Origin: Alectoria sarmentosa
Lineage: Eukaryota; Ascomycota; Lecanoromycetes; Lecanorales; Parmeliaceae
Reading direction: 5' to 3'
Length of the DNA: 64,000 bases
Assembly: GCA_009733775.1 (NCBI GenBank)
Contig: WOGZ01000045.1
Span: forward strand, 1 to 64,000
A model generated the notes under the pieces. It was not told the origin of the DNA, did no database searches, and saw nothing but the letters and a program-made list of their open reading frames with translations. Within the stretch, counting starts at the first letter, position 1. Every line of letters begins with the position of its first letter. Both the position numbers and the translations under genes were made by a program. Below, piece by piece: positions 1 to 12,599 of the stretch.

Positions 1-847
1 ACTTTTTTATTATTATAAAATAACGTAAATTATTATAATTTAAAATCACACGAATAAAATGCTTACTTTTTTATAAATAATGTTTTTAATTTTTGAAATT
101 TAATATAATCGCATACAATTTTTTATTATATATGTTTTAACGAAATTTAATTTCTTTAAACTTATAATTAAAAAATATAATAAAATATTAATATTCGTTT
201 TCAATTAATTAATTAAACACATTATTTAGATTTATTTTAAAAGCATCGATTTTCATAATAAACGATATTTTTTAATTATAATATTTTAAAACAAATATTA
301 TAATAAACATTCGTTTAAAAATCTTAAAAGTTTTATATGCTTTTTTAATAAATACGAAAAATAATCTAATTTCGCTTTTTTTTATTTCGCGCATAATATT
401 AATTAAAAGCGCAATTATTTACGAAAATTCTTTCACGAATAAATAATAAAAATCTGCGAATTTTAGAAAAATTAATATGTTTTTAACAAACTTTAATTTT
501 GATTATTTAATAATGATTTTAATGCGCGTTGATTTTATTTAAATATCATATTAATTTATAATGAATTTCAAAAAAATAACCTCGTTGCGATTAAAAACGC
601 ATTTCGATAATTTTATATAAAATCGATATTTTGACAGCGCGCGTAGCATCGTTCGCACATATTTTTAATATAAATCTTTTATTTCAAAATAAATTAACAC
701 ATTATTCAAATATATCATATAAAAAACGTCGATATACGATTTAAATACTTTATTCACATATGTTTAAAAAATTATAAAAACATTTGCGAAATTAAAAGAC
801 ATTATTTGATATTTAAATTAATTATAGCGAATTCGAAAAACGATTTT

Positions 848-1048
848 TTATTCATTATCTTTTCGAATTCGTATTTTATAATACGCATTGCGAATATTAA
901 TTTTAATAAAATATTTCGCATATGTGAATCTTTTTAAGATTTTTAAAAATAGCGATAATGAGTAATTATTTTTGATAATTATTTTATTGAATTTTTTATA
1001 ATTAACACATAATCGTAACGAATTTTTTTTTTTTTTAACGAATAACAT
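848..1048 (-). pseudogene. Ty3/Gypsy reverse-transcriptase fragment, RIP-mutated
   Basis: A 66-residue open stretch on the minus strand reads LFVKKKKNSLRLCVNYKK, then a run like IKNNYSLSLF, then FIKINIRNAYYKIRIRK. This follows the conserved fingers/palm start of Gypsy-type reverse transcriptases (pattern LFVKKKDGSLRLCVDYRxLN, TKLDLRxAYxxIRI). D-to-N and similar changes fit C-to-T or G-to-A mutation. Flanking sequence in the same frame has stops, so this is a relic. It shows that at least part of this AT-rich block derives from a Gypsy element lying on the minus strand. Confidence 0.75.
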
Positions 1049-1663
1049 CGACGAATTAATTTAATTATTTAAAAATTAAACTCATTTTTTTTTTAAATGC
1101 GTTATTTAAATAATCTTTTATCGTTGTAAATTTATTATATAATATATTATAAATCGAATCGCTTTTAAATAATTTATTAAATTATAAATTTATAAAATGT
1201 TCGATTTGATCGTGTATATTGAAATTATTAAACAATTCTTTTAAAAAGATTTTTGATAAATTTTTAAATTATTTAAACACGTTAAAATCGTTTAATTGCG
1301 TAATATCATATCGCATAATTTCATCATAATTATTTTCATTGTTTTTAAATAAAATCTGATATAAAAATATGATATATATTTATTTTATATTATACGTAAT
1401 TGTTATATTAATCAACGACGTAAATAAATTTATATTTATTATTACGATATTTGTTTGTTTTTTATTATTTATAAAAAAATCGCGATAAATTCAAAATTAT
1501 TCGCGTTAATGAATATCAAAATCGATATTATAAATTTAAAAAAAATCAAAAATAAAGTCGTATTCTCGCATATTCACGATATACGTTTTTAAGATTTAGT
1601 TTTATTTTTTATTTCGATTATCTGCGAGATTAAATATCAAATTATACGTTTTATATAAAAATA

Positions 1664-1817
1664 TGTGATAATTATTAATGATACGCATTATTATTAATAT
1701 GTATTTAAATTCAAAAATCTGCGTCTTTTTAATAAAATATTGCGATAATTATTAATAATACGCATTATTATTAATATGTATTCAAATTAAAAAATTTACG
1801 TCTTTTTAATAAAAGAT
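1664..1817. repeat. 77-bp tandem duplication
   Basis: Two adjacent copies (about 1664-1740 and 1741-1817) share the core GATAATTATTAATAATACGC followed by a CTTTTTAATAAAA tail. They differ mainly by C/T and G/A changes. A partial third start follows. The duplication lies inside degraded retroelement DNA and probably predates or accompanied its decay. Confidence 0.6.
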
Positions 1818-3449
1818 TGCGATATAAAAAAAAAATTATTATCGATATTTATTAAAGTAATCATTTCACATTTATTATTTAATATAATAATTTCGTCTTT
1901 TAATATTAAAAAGCGAGATTATTGTTTAATAAATGATATGCTTAATGTTATAACGATAAATTTTATCTTTTATCTTTTTTTTTATTAAAAATTCGATTGT
2001 GTATTTCGTTATTTATAATATAATTTAAATAACCAAATAAATTTTTAAAATGTTTCTTTTATTAACAATTTCAACATTTAATTTTAATAAAAAAAGGTTT
2101 TTATTTAATTTTAAAATCGTTATTTTTGAATTTATTTCGTATAAACTTTCGATTTTATGATATCGAAGAGAACGAATTTTTTTTTTAATTTTTTTAATCT
2201 TTAATATACTATTTTTAAGATTTCGCATATTAATTATTATTTTTTAATAATTTATTTTATTATTAAAACGAATTTTATTTAAAATAAATAATTTTTTTAT
2301 TTTTCGTAATTTTTATTTAATATTTTAATATTATTATAATAGCGTGACATAAATAATAAATTAAATTATATTTTTTATTATTTTTAAAAGAATTTTTTTT
2401 ATCGCTTTATTTCGCAAAATTTTTATACGTTTCGTATTAATTATATAACGATTTCGTTATAATTATAATATAATAAAATAATTATTAAAACTTGTAATCG
2501 ATTAATCGTCTTTTATAACAATTTTGATTAATTAATAATCGATATTATAAAATTTAATAATTAAATTGCGAATTTAATTTAAGCATCATTTTTTATATTT
2601 ATTTTAAATAAATTTATCGATATCACGCAATATAACGTTTTATATATTTTTTCAAATCTGTTTTTTAACATCAATTAAGAAAATAAAAAATTAATAAATT
2701 TTTTTTTCATTTATTCGAAAGTTGATATGAGATATCGAAGCGATATAATTTTCGTAATTTCGAAAAAATTTAATCGTCGAATTGTAATTATTAAGATATT
2801 GCGTGTTAAACATTTTAATAATATTTATTTTTTTACGATTTGATTCGTAATAATGATTATTATTATATTCGCGATGATATTTTTATACGTTTTACATTTC
2901 GATTAATTTAAGTTTTTTAATAATTAAATGTTTTTCAACATTAAACTTTAAAAATTAAAAGCGTTAAATTTAAATTAAATTTACGAGACGAGAATCTTCA
3001 TTAATAAATGAAAAATTATCAAATGCGATATTTTAACGATTATCGTTTCGATTAACAATGTTATTAAAACTCGCATTAATGTTAAAATTAATATCATAAT
3101 TACTTGATTATGAAACAAACGTATTTTAATAAAAATCGTTTATTTAATTAAAAACGTTATTAATAATTCGTAATGAAACGTTTTTATTTTATAAATTAAT
3201 AAAATCGATTCGCGAGTTATTTATTATAATTAATTAAACAACTTCGTGTAAACGAAGTTATTAAAATTATAAAATAATAAAATCTCTTTTAAATGAAATT
3301 GCGTAATAATTAAACAATTATGAAATTTATAAACGTAATAACGAATTTTAATCGATAAATTGTTAAATAAATTAATAATTAAAAAAAGAAAAAAAAGAAA
3401 AAATTACGAATATTTAAGATTTTTATCAAATATGTTAAAAACGCACCTT

Positions 3450-3507
3450 AACTGCGTAACACGCAGTTTAATAAACGACTTAAGCGAGCCCTATTAGGTC
3501 GCTTTAA
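3450..3507. other. Pair of perfect hairpins in a less-mutated patch
   Basis: AACTGCG (3450-3456) pairs with CGCAGTT (3462-3468). TTAAGCGA (3480-3487) pairs with TCGCTTTAA (3499-3507), with an inner GCC/GGT continuation. The patch keeps more G and C than its surroundings. Function is unknown; it may be a retroelement LTR or untranslated-region remnant. Confidence 0.4.
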
Positions 3508-6500
3508 ATACTTTCGCTCTTATAAACACTTTGTGATAAAAAGAGTTATCGTTAATTTTAATATCGAATTTAATATTATTAAGATTCGATCGATTCGATG
3601 TAAAAATAATTTAATATTATTAATTTAATCATTTATTTTTAAAATTCGTCGATTTACATTTAATTCTTTAAATAAAAATATCGACTTTAAAAATTTATAA
3701 TTTTAAACGATAAATAGTTTTAATGTTATATTTAAATAATATATTAAAATATTTAATTTAACGACGATTTAAATTACGTCTTTTAATAAAATATATAAAA
3801 AAATTTATATTTCGTGAATATCTTAATGAAAGTATTAATATATTTTAATTTAAATCGTTAATGTTTTAAATATTATATAATAATAAATAATTTTTTATTA
3901 TAAATTTAATAATTATATTCGATTGAAATTAAATTTATATTATAAAAGATTATTAAATATAATACGTTTTTATTATTATATTATAATAATATTTTCTTAT
4001 TAATATAATTAAAAGAATTCGTTTTCAAAATTGTTTTTATAAATTTATCGAAATGTCGCAAAATAGAAACTTATATAACGTTGATTTTTAATTAAATAAA
4101 GACTTTTTAATAAACGAATAATTATTTATAAATAACATCTTTTTTATTAAACGAATCATCGATTTAATTATTTTCGAAAAAGCTTTTATAAATCTTTTAT
4201 AAAAACTATAAAAGTCGATAAAAATTTATATATTTTTTAAATTTATAAAATTTAATCGATAACGATTTATATTTTAATAAAGTTTATTTATAATTTATCA
4301 ATAAACATTAATAAATTTAATTTTTTAATTTTTTAAATATGAAATTCACACTTAAAAAGATTTATTTGTAAATTCACTTCGCGTAAATTTTAAAGAATTG
4401 ATCAAATATATTAAACGTGTTTTTTCTTAATTTTATTGTAAATAAAAATATTGTTTAAATATGTTTAATAAAAATTATTAAAATATTTAAAAAAAAAAAT
4501 TATTTATATATTATTAATAAATAATAAATTCGTTTATTAATTTAAATAAAAGTATTCGATATTTATAAACTTTAAGAAAAGTAGTAAATGTAATAAAAAT
4601 TTTATTATTTAAATGCATTTTAAGTTTATTAAAAGTAGCGATAATGTTTTATCGTATAAAAATATTTACATTTTTATATTTTAATTAAAGTTTATTTATT
4701 AACGAAATAAAATATCGATTTCTTTTAATAACAACGTTTAATTTTCGATAATTCACGTAAAATCGAAATTTTTTATTAAAATTTTCAATAAATAAAATAA
4801 ACGAAGCGAATAAAATATTATTAAATATAATATAAAAAATTTCAAATGCTCGTTTAAATATTTCTTAATTTATTCGATTTATAATTCGATAATAAATATA
4901 TTTGATTTTTCGATAATGCATTTTTATTTACTTTTTTAACGAATTTCAATTTATGATTATAAAAATTATATAAAAATAATATATTTATTTTTAATTTATC
5001 GAAAACGTTAATATAATTATAATAATCTTCAAAAAAAATTGCTAAATATCTTTTTATAAAAGAAAATCTTAATATTATTAATTTGAATAATTTTTAAAAT
5101 ATGAAATTTATAAAATTTATAACATTTTTTATATTTTCGTTTCAATTCACGTAAATATAATTTATTAATTAATAAGCGATTATTTTTCTATAATTGCGAT
5201 ATTATATTAAAAAATTTATTAATAATATTATAATAAAAATTTATCGTTAAAAAAAAGCTTGTTTTTTTATTTCAAATTAAATAATAATAAGTCGATATAT
5301 TAATTTTAATAATGTCGATAAAATTAAATTCTTAAATCATCTTTTTTTTAAACGTTTTAAAATTAATGTTGATTTTTTTTAATTTAAAATGTTTTTTAAA
5401 AATTCAATATCGAAATCATCTTCGTTTAATTTATTTTTAATATTAAATTTAAGAGAACGTGTACGAACAACAATTAAAATTATCGATAAAAATGAAAAAT
5501 TCTTTGATAACGACATTTTATTGTTATTATATTTATATCGTTTATAAATAAATAATAACTTATTTTTTAACATATTAAAAGAGATTTTATATTTATTTAT
5601 TTATAAATTTCGAGAATTAAATCGTATTATTTTAATTTAATAATTAAAATAAAATATGATCTTTTTTTATGATTATACACGTATAATATAAATAATAAAT
5701 AATAAATCATAAATTATCTCATTAACTGTTCATCATATTTTTATAAAAATTTAAATTTAATAAGAAAATAAAACTCGATTTATAAACGTTTACATATTTC
5801 GAAAATAATAACTACATTAATAACGATATAAATTTTTATATATTTATAATTTATAAAAGAATTCGTAAAAAATATTTATTTATTTTATGATAATAATGTA
5901 ACAATTATTCGAAAAAATCGATATATTAAAAAATCGTTTAAAGTATTCATAAAACATATTTTATTATTATCTTTTATCGTGATTTTAATAAAAATTATTC
6001 TTTTCTCGAATCGAAAAAAGAATTGTTATTAATATAATTTATTTTAATATTATTAATTTTTGATTTCTCATTAATATCGAAAAAAAAATGCTTTTTTTAA
6101 TGTCTTTTTTTTAATATTCGTTTAATTTTAAACGATATAATTTTTTCGATAATAATTAATTTTATTATAAATGTAACACATAAATTTTTTTGTGTTAGTT
6201 AATTTAAAATTAAAACGAACGTAATTTCGATAATTGAAATAATATAAGTTATTAAAATTATAATAATAATTATAAATGATTTTCTTATTAAATTTATAAT
6301 AACACAAATTAAAATTGCTTTAAATATTCGAAGATAATAATTTATTCGTTAATTAATATTCAATTTAAGTAAATACTTTTTTATATTCTTTAATAAATGG
6401 AAATTTTCACGAATATTATATAAATTCTTTAATCGTTTAATTATTTTATTAAAAAAGTCTTTTAAAAAAATAATATTATTAACATTAAAAATTTCATTAA

Positions 6501-8090
6501 AACGAATAAAATTTAAATAAAACTCGATAAATAATTATATATTTTAAATAAATGTTCGATATTTATATTTAATATTAATATTTCGATTAATATTTTCATA
6601 AATTTTAATTAATTAATTTATAATTTAAATATAAAACATATATAATTTTTTTACATTTCATAATCATTTAATTAAAATATAATTTATTACTTTTTCATCG
6701 AATCGTAAAATAACATAAATGATTTGAAAAATGTTATTTAAATAATAATCTTTATTTAATAAAAAATTTTATTTTATTTAAATAATAATTCTTATTTGAT
6801 AAAAATCTTTATTTTATTTTAAAGACTTAATCGTTTTATAAAAAATTAACGTTATTTATAAAAATAAGAGAATTAAAAAAATTTATAAATTTATTTTTCT
6901 TTATTATAAATCGATTTTTATGATTTTATCGAAAATAATTATTCTTTAAATTCTTTTTTAAAAATTACAATTTTATTTAATTAATCGTTCGTTATAAGAT
7001 TTTTCTTTTTTTATATAATTATAAATTATTTCGTTTATCTACTCGATTGTTTACTTAATTTCATTTAAATTATTTATAATATAATTTTTTTTCTTTATAA
7101 TTATGTGATAATAAATAATAATGTTTCGAAAATCGTTTTATTTAAAGCGAAGTTAATTAAATATAATCAAAAAAATTCAAGTTTCGTTTATATTTAATAT
7201 AATAATTACTCATTAATATAAATTTAACATAAATTTATATGTTTTCATCGTAAGAAATATCTTCAAATGTAATTAAATTACGATAAAACTTAATTTTATT
7301 TAAGAGATTTTAAATGTGTTTTTTTTTTATGTTAATTTTAATTATATAAAAGATATAATAATAAAAAAGAAAAGAGAAAAAGAAAAAGAAAAGTTTAAAT
7401 ATTAAAAAAAAAAAAATATTAAAAATTTCTATAATAAATCTTTTTTTTAACATTTTTTATTTAATATATTTAATAATTTTCGTATAATAAGAAAATTTGA
7501 TTTTAATATATTTTAATATAAAAGAATATTATTTAATCGTTTATTTATTTATCGAGATTTCGTGAAAATAATGTGTTAATCAAATAACGTTTTTTTAGTT
7601 TCGTTATTTATATAAAAAGTATTTATTATATCGTCGTCGATTTTAAAAGATTTTAAAATTGTAATTTTTTGTTCGATGATGATGTCGTGAAAAATTTGAA
7701 TTTTTTTAATAGTAATTTTTCGAACGATATGATTAATGTTATTTTAATTTAAAATGTTTAAATAATAAGTAATGAATATTTTTTGATTCGTTAATCGTAT
7801 AAATAATTTAATATTTTTATTTTTATTTCGTTTATCAATTAACGAAATCGTTACGTTATTTCGTTTAATGCTTTTTATAACGAATTATTTATATAATAAA
7901 TTTATTTAAAAGTATAATAACTTAACTTAATTTTTTGCTAAAGTCTTTATTAATAAATTTCTTAAAATTCGTTTATTGATTCGAATGAAATAAATGTGAT
8001 GATTTAATTATAATATTAAAATCGATATAAAGTTAAATTATATGAGTGTATTGAATAAGACAATTAAGTGAGAAGAAAATATGTTCATAA

Positions 8091-8619
8091 AAAGAAAACA
8101 TTTATATGAGAGCAGATGCCTCTGTTAAGACACGTTAAGTCCAATCGGGTAGTGTCAAAGGAATGTGGTGTCAAAGGGAAGTCAGCCCTACTAAGGATGT
8201 AGGGTACTTTACGCTCGTAACATTCAATGCTTTTTGAGTAGCCGAAATATGTGACTCCTCGTCTTTCGACCATTAGGAACAAGCTTACTATCGTCATAGG
8301 GATACAATTCCATTCTCCAGAAAAGATACAGAAAGCAAATCGTAACATTTTCAACACGACTCCGCCAGAGAATTGAAAGCATGCAAGTATCTTTCGTGTA
8401 CGAGCCAGCTAGACAAACACGAATTCCACGATAACGAGTCATCTTTAATAGCTAAGACCCACGGCCAATCAACTTCAAAAACAGTCCGTCCCTTCTTGAG
8501 CTCCATCCTCCAGCATCCCGGCCACTTCGCTATGCCACCGCAAATATGGACCTGCTGGCGCCATCAAGTCAGTCTTATGGTCTCGAGTTGACGGAGAGCA
8601 ACCTACGCTACCGTCTGAG
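8091..8619. other. Isochore-edge spacer, no gene seen
   Basis: Composition is normal but no open frame here has coding character. It forms the 3' flank of the small secreted protein gene and borders the AT-rich block. Confidence 0.5.
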
Positions 8620-9346
8620 CTAAGCCGAAATAGCCTTAGGCGCAGTAAGGGATCGACGAGCACGAGACACAGTCTTTTGCTGCGTTCCGTTGGAAAGCAA
8701 ACTTCCAACATATGTCATGACATACGGCGGCAACTTTGCAAATTCGACAGCAGTACTGTTGATGGCAATGATAGTACCGTGGGCCTCGTTGAGCTCGTCG
8801 ATCTGCGGATGCTGATTGTAGTGCTCAAACCACTGGCACATTTCGGAGTCAGCATTCCCATTTGAGGATGAAATTTGGAGCAATGAGATATATGTGGGGA
8901 GTAAATCAGGTAGTCAAAGGGGTAATTTGCTCCTACACATGACTCGCGACTCAGAAAGCAGTCTCAAACAGGAAGAGATAATCCGAAAAGTGCCTTACTG
9001 TCATGCACGACTGCGGTAGGTTGGACACAATAATGCTTCCGTTGACCGGGAAGTCGATCGATTGAGCTGAATGGAGTCCATCGTACGTGCAGTGCTCGAA
9101 TGGTGTAAGATCTTGCCTGCTATCCACGCTAGGGTTGGGCGGGGCTACCTGTACCACCGGTGCCTTCTGCTGTGAAATAGCATGGCCGGCTGCCCAGGCT
9201 CCGAGCCCTACGCCAGAACCGAAAAGGCCAGCGCCGTAGGCCGCGTCGATGATCCCAAATGTTGCAACAACTGGAGCAGGACATGGCTGCAGCATAGTGA
9301 TGAAAAATGTGGCCGAGAGCGCGATGGGGGCAGCGTAGGACTTCAT
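8620..9346 (-). CDS. Small secreted protein, candidate effector
   Basis: Two exons are proposed: 8999-9346 (116 codons, starting at ATG 9346) and 8620-8832 (70 codons plus stop), giving 186 residues. The intron 8833-8998 begins GTAAGG and ends GCCAG, with a CTGAC branch point 14 bases before the acceptor; phase is preserved. Residues 1 to about 28 form a signal peptide (MKSYAAPIALSATFFITML, then a Pro/Ala-rich cleavage region). The mature part has a Gly/Ala-rich stretch, a few cysteines (in PFEHCTYDG and LPQSCMT) and N-glycosylation sites, but no domain I recognise. It starts 0.5 kb from the AT-rich block, the typical address of fungal effector genes. Secretion is well supported; an effector role is only inferred. 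The intron's 3' end resembles those of ADE5,7 introns. Confidence 0.6.
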
Positions 9347-10580
9347 ATTTGCTGAAAGTCCTTCGGAGTAAGAGAAGGACGATTTGCTTGAATAAGGTGA
9401 GCGAGTGATAATGTTTTGAGGCTTTTCGAGGAAATTTGAAATTTAATTGTGAAGGTGTGTAACGAGGAAGTTGTGTCGGAAATGACGCTTGGACTGTGTT
9501 GCGAAGATGGTTCTTCACTGGCGAACTTGCTTGACTTTATACTTTAGGTACCTAGCTGACAACCTCTTCTTGGCCTCTGACTAGATTAGCTTGTGGACGG
9601 CCACACAACATCTCAGCCCGACACAGTCTCAGGACATGTGGTAGTTTCAATGTTGCCGTGCTTTGTCTCAACTGCTGCGATGATGACATCTTGTTCCAGG
9701 TGGTTGGTTTCCTACCTGTGGTAAGCAAGGCTACCAAGGTGTTTGATCCTCTTTTCGCGATCTGAATGTGTCGATCTGCCACCACTTGAACGGCTGCAAC
9801 GTCTCAGATGCTGTCAAGTTTTTGCCGTTGCTGTGTTCTGAATTGTTTCTGGAGACGAGTCTCGATGTGCGAGCAAGAAGACGGTTGATGCAGGAGTCAT
9901 CCAGTGTGATAGCGACATGGCATGGAAGCCGCGATCGATTATCTCATCTGCCGAAGCTGGCGATACACCTTCCCCCCCCCCCCCCCCCCCAACCGTGGCG
10001 TGCAGCTCGTGGTCATAGACGACCTCCGTGTTTGAGCACAGAGACTTTTCGAAGCTGGAGGCATTCAGTGTGATTGCGTAATGGTATGGATATCTATCCG
10101 TTGAGCTCTGATCTCTTGAGTCTCAAGTTTGAGATGCCGTTCCTCTAATCGCCGTGGCTTTAGCAATGATGATTATGGAGTCAAATACTAGCAAACGATA
10201 GCATCATTTATCTGCCTGGAGAAAGTCTGAACCTGCCAAGAAGAAGGAGAGACCTGCTGCTTGCATAGACGCTAGATGGTACATCTCAGTGTTTCACTCG
10301 ACAAGACAACAACAACAAATATCTAATTATAGATCATAACAGGCCGCGCTCCTGATAAAACCGGCACCATGCGACCATTTTGTCTTAGGGACTGATTAGC
10401 CATGTTACATCGAGGTGTAATCAAGGACTTTGCGATCTGGTACGGGGAATCCTAGGTCATTGCGGTGGCGAACATTTTCTGTCGAGGACCCAGAATCCCA
10501 CGACATGGTTCTTAGATTGTTTACATTGCTTACTCAAGACCCAAGCACAATAAAATCTGCGCAGTCTATTCCATCTGCCA
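9347..10580. other. Intergenic region with 19-bp poly-C tract
   Basis: This holds the divergent upstream regions of the secreted protein (-) and the MBOAT protein (+). An uninterrupted run of 19 C bases lies at 9972-9990. No gene or RNA is recognised here. Confidence 0.5.
9536..9541 (-). promoter_or_regulatory. Possible TATA box of the secreted-protein gene
   Basis: TATAAA on the minus strand, about 190 bases upstream of ATG 9346. Position and match are reasonable for a fungal core promoter; no transcript evidence is available. Confidence 0.35.
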
Positions 10581-11717
10581 ATGGCCGCTCTCGCACCAAT
10601 CGCATATCTCTGCACCTCCGTTTTTCTGAGCGCCGTAGCAGTCAAGGCACCACAAAAAGACAATTTGAGGCTCATTGGGCTCTCTATCTCACTGGCCCTG
10701 CTCGCCTTTCGTCGAGTCACAGAAATCACATCATGGGCCGAAATGAGCAGTCTCCTCGGCTTCTTTGTGCTTCTATGGCTTTCCCAAATCGTCAAATTGC
10801 TGGCCTTGGACAAACCCATGCCTCCCTTGGACTGGAGAATGACATACAGAACCTTGTTTGATTTCCGAGGGATTGGCGCCGAAAAGCAGCAAGTGGAGAT
10901 TTCCCACGACAATCCAGACATGAACGTCACCGTTTCGAGCCGAAAGCAAGAAAGTCGAATAACTACTAGCTCCTCCAAATGTTCCCAATATCGCATCTTT
11001 CTCCTAAAGCGTCTAACCTCAGCCGTAATAATCTTGCTCTTAAATCGTTGTTACTCTATCACCTACTCACTGCTTCTCCATCTCTCTTACGCCGACTTTC
11101 ATTCCTCAAAGCAAAGCTACCTCCGCTCCCTCCGCATTGTCACGGCCCGCGAAACAACCATACGAGGGTGGCTCGTCTTCCATTTCGTCTGGTCGTCCTG
11201 GGCCACGTTCACAGCGGCCCACGACCTGTTGGCTTTTGCTCACGTTGCGGTTGGCATTGACGAGCCGGAAGATTGGCCACAGCTTTATGGTAGCGTGCTC
11301 GAAGCATACAGCATCCGAAGATTCTGGGGCAAGTTCTGGCATCGTCTAGTCCAACGCAACTACGGTGCTTACGGATCCCTGCTGTCGCAGAAGGTACTGA
11401 GACTACCGCCCGGGTCAATCGCCGATCGACTTTGCGTCAACCTCTCAGTCTTCTTGATTTCGGGCATCGTGCATGCTTTCATCACGGTACAGCTTGGTTT
11501 CAAATGTGGGTACTGGGAGGATTTGGCGTTCTTCGTGATGAATTATGCCGCGTTGTTGGCTGAAGAGGCTGTGCAGCGCGCTGCATCCCGGGTTTTCGGG
11601 GGAGCTTGGCAGAGTGGGTGGATCTGTAGGCTTTTGGGGTACACCTGGGTGTTTGGGTTCTTGTTTTGGGTGCTCCCGAAGCATCAGTATCCAAAGGTTC
11701 TGTGTGATCCAGCCTGA
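10581..11717 (+). CDS. Wax-synthase-like MBOAT membrane acyltransferase
   Basis: Single-exon gene of 378 residues starting at ATG 10581. It is rich in hydrophobic segments, including residues 1-25, about 30-75, 150-180, 195-225, 285-310 and a C-terminal helix pair. The region IRRFWGKFWHRLVQRNYG (about residues 236-253) is the RxFWGxxWH signature of the wax synthase/MBOAT_2 domain. The following SGIVHAFITVQLG supplies the conserved membrane histidine. Known relatives transfer acyl groups from acyl-CoA to alcohols or to secondary-metabolite intermediates in the ER membrane. Here the substrate cannot be told, and no biosynthetic core gene (PKS, NRPS, terpene cyclase) lies nearby. The divergent neighbour is the secreted-protein gene. 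Confidence 0.8.
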   Translation: MAALAPIAYLCTSVFLSAVAVKAPQKDNLRLIGLSISLALLAFRRVTEITSWAEMSSLLGFFVLLWLSQIVKLLALDKPMPPLDWRMTYRTLFDFRGIGAEKQQVEISHDNPDMNVTVSSRKQESRITTSSSKCSQYRIFLLKRLTSAVIILLLNRCYSITYSLLLHLSYADFHSSKQSYLRSLRIVTARETTIRGWLVFHFVWSSWATFTAAHDLLAFAHVAVGIDEPEDWPQLYGSVLEAYSIRRFWGKFWHRLVQRNYGAYGSLLSQKVLRLPPGSIADRLCVNLSVFLISGIVHAFITVQLGFKCGYWEDLAFFVMNYAALLAEEAVQRAASRVFGGAWQSGWICRLLGYTWVFGFLFWVLPKHQYPKVLCDPA

Positions 11718-12599
11718 GTGAGAGCCTAAAGGATGGCGGGGGTCGATAGCTGCGAAAAGAACACGAAAACTTAATCGAACGCATCTAGACCGGCAGAAAA
11801 GCTTGCGACGGACGGTCCAGTGTATCAATTACGCCGTTCCTCAACGGCTTTCGACTGTACGCTTTGATAAATCTGTATTCTACAACGAGGTGACGTTCAC
11901 AATGAATCGAGACGCAACGTCAGCCTGAAACACAGCCAGACGGCCGGTTACCCAACCCGATCATCATCAAATCCATGCTCCAAAAGGGGCTGAAACTCCC
12001 CACATGGCAGAAAGCTCGAGCCCGCCTACCTAGTTCAACAACATGGCTCCGTTGACGGGCCCGTTGGCCTGAAACATGGAGACTGCCACGTTTGGCATTA
12101 ATGCCAGGGAATCCAACGGGAAATAGACGAGCTCGGTTGCTGTCGATGTCGTTGTCGTTACCCTACTTGTGCCATGCCAAGCCTGACGTTCCGTGTTCTA
12201 TTTTCGGCAATCTTGACTCTGATTGGAGCGCCAAAGGGCATGACTGCCAAGACTTCAACGTACGACGAGCCTTTACGTCCATCATTGTTGGTTTGAGAAG
12301 CGTACTCTGCGGGGATCAGGTCGAACGATGTATGTTTCACTGGCTTGAAAGGGTGTGTGAGACAATGCCGGAGTATCATTCATCGACGGTATGTCATCGT
12401 ATGAGGATTTGTCTGACGCTTGGGGGGGGGGGGGACATTTCCGATATGTCACTAACGGCATGCCTTTGATTTTCCTAACCATAAAGTTCTGGCGATCGTC
12501 TGAAAGAAAGAACTCCATGTCTTGTGCCGTCCCAAAAAATCGCAGCAACATCTCTAGAGCTCTCGTCTTCACCCCATTCCCTCCTTCCCACTCGCAACG
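11718..12599. other. Intergenic region with 13-bp poly-G tract
   Basis: This spacer separates the MBOAT gene from the SEC11-like gene. A run of 13 G bases lies at 12422-12434. No supported gene is present; open frames are short and lack codon character. Confidence 0.5.

Larger units (their letters stand above)
1..8090. repeat. AT-rich RIP-degraded block (isochore 1)
   Basis: The stretch is overwhelmingly A and T, with no credible intact gene and stops in every frame. Cytosines that remain sit mostly in CpG, while CpA is scarce, as expected after repeat-induced point mutation of transposons. One Gypsy reverse-transcriptase remnant (848-1048), one 77-bp tandem duplication and one hairpin pair can be recognised; I see nothing else in the rest. 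Composition changes abruptly to normal coding-type DNA at about 8,050-8,100. Confidence 0.85.
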
